In this document: positions 41,626 to 41,690 of the stretch, piece by piece | How positions within the stretch are numbered: the first letter of the stretch is position 1 | How the letters are laid out: each line of letters opens with the position of its first letter | NCBI GenBank assembly: GCA_015069205.1 | Contig: SVIZ01000015.1 | Coordinates: forward strand, 1-41,690 | Length of the DNA stretch: 41,690 bases | Reading direction: 5' to 3' | Source of the DNA: Oscillospiraceae bacterium | GTDB taxonomy: Bacteria; Bacillota; Clostridia; Saccharofermentanales; Saccharofermentanaceae | Made by a program: the position numbers and the translations under genes | The notes under the pieces: model-generated | The model's database searches: none | What the model was told of the DNA's origin: nothing | What the model saw: only the letters and a program-made list of their open reading frames with translations

Positions 41626-41679
41626 ATCTTACAAAAGCAACCTTAACCTACAATCACACGAACCTTAACCTAACCTTAA
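41626..41679 (-). promoter_or_regulatory. Promoter with three TTAAGGTT direct repeats (OmpR/PhoB-type box)
   Basis: On the minus strand TTAAGGTT occurs exactly at 41672-41679, 41661-41668 and 41639-41646, with start distances of 11 and 22 bp. The candidate -10 TAAGAT (41626-41631) follows the last copy by 7 nt, and no -35 is visible. The layout equals that at 10868-10921 base for base in spacing. It should direct the peptidase-permease-ATPase operon. Confidence 0.75.
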
Positions 41680-41690
41680 TATGACAATCC

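Noticed and set aside
1..41690. CRISPR arrays, tRNA or rRNA genes, prophage or transposase genes
   Set aside because: No repeat-spacer pattern, cloverleaf, rRNA motif, integrase or transposase was seen on either strand; the only tandem repeat (11949-12187) has no spacers.

Overview
The window looks like chromosome from an anaerobic, low-to-middle GC Bacillota of the class Clostridia, probably a gut or rumen relative of Lachnospiraceae or Oscillospiraceae. This is inferred from strong GGAGG ribosome sites, the [FeFe]-hydrogenase maturation genes hydE, hydG and hydF with their TM1266-type companion, Ser/Thr/Glu-rich lipoproteins, FtsX-type ABC exporters and c-di-GMP/phosphorelay proteins. No rRNA, tRNA, CRISPR array, prophage or insertion sequence was found.

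Layout. 149-4952 (minus) is a run of five genes: RibD-C/DHFR-like reductase, histidine phosphatase, TIGR04076 protein, membrane EAL phosphodiesterase and NAD-dependent epimerase. A LysR regulator (5162-6079, plus) is followed by a gamma-glutamyl-type cluster: class II amidotransferase, GCS2-type ligase and a GshA-type ligase. The GshA gene is cut off near 9420, where it runs into a BcrA-type ABC transporter from the other strand whose permease is cut at the same point. 10835-12641 holds an OmpR-type operator, a two-TM protein, a 64-bp tandem repeat array and an unusually small prepilin-like gene. 12642-16325 is an FtsX/LolD-type ABC exporter behind a sigma-A promoter, a yybP-ykoY (Mn2+) riboswitch and an intrinsic terminator. 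16413-22864 holds signalling genes: a 7TM receptor-like protein, an XRE regulator, a zinc-ribbon membrane protein and a hybrid kinase. 23039-25075 holds a lipoprotein, a structured intergenic region and a YwaF-family membrane protein. 25178-29149 is the hyd maturation operon, followed by a ferredoxin-type aldo/keto reductase.

30795-34484 is accessory: lipoproteins, a GNAT acetyltransferase and a lipoprotein with two cystatin-like QVVAG domains. 34501-36206 is a TetR regulator, membrane-anchored hydrolase and consensus promoter with a palindromic operator. 36412-41679 is an operon of M13 lipoprotein peptidase, FtsX permease and ABC ATPase.

Two regulatory observations stand out. First, the Mn2+ riboswitch precedes a MacB/FtsX-type ABC exporter, and its strands can be arranged into a coherent ligand-ON antitermination switch. 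Second, the promoters of the M13-peptidase/FtsX operon (41626-41679) and the BcrA-type transporter (10868-10921) share a three-part direct repeat (TTAAGGTT type, at offsets 0, +11 and +33) with the -10 box at the same distance. This suggests one OmpR/PhoB-family response regulator controls both, possibly as a peptide-defence or envelope-stress regulon.
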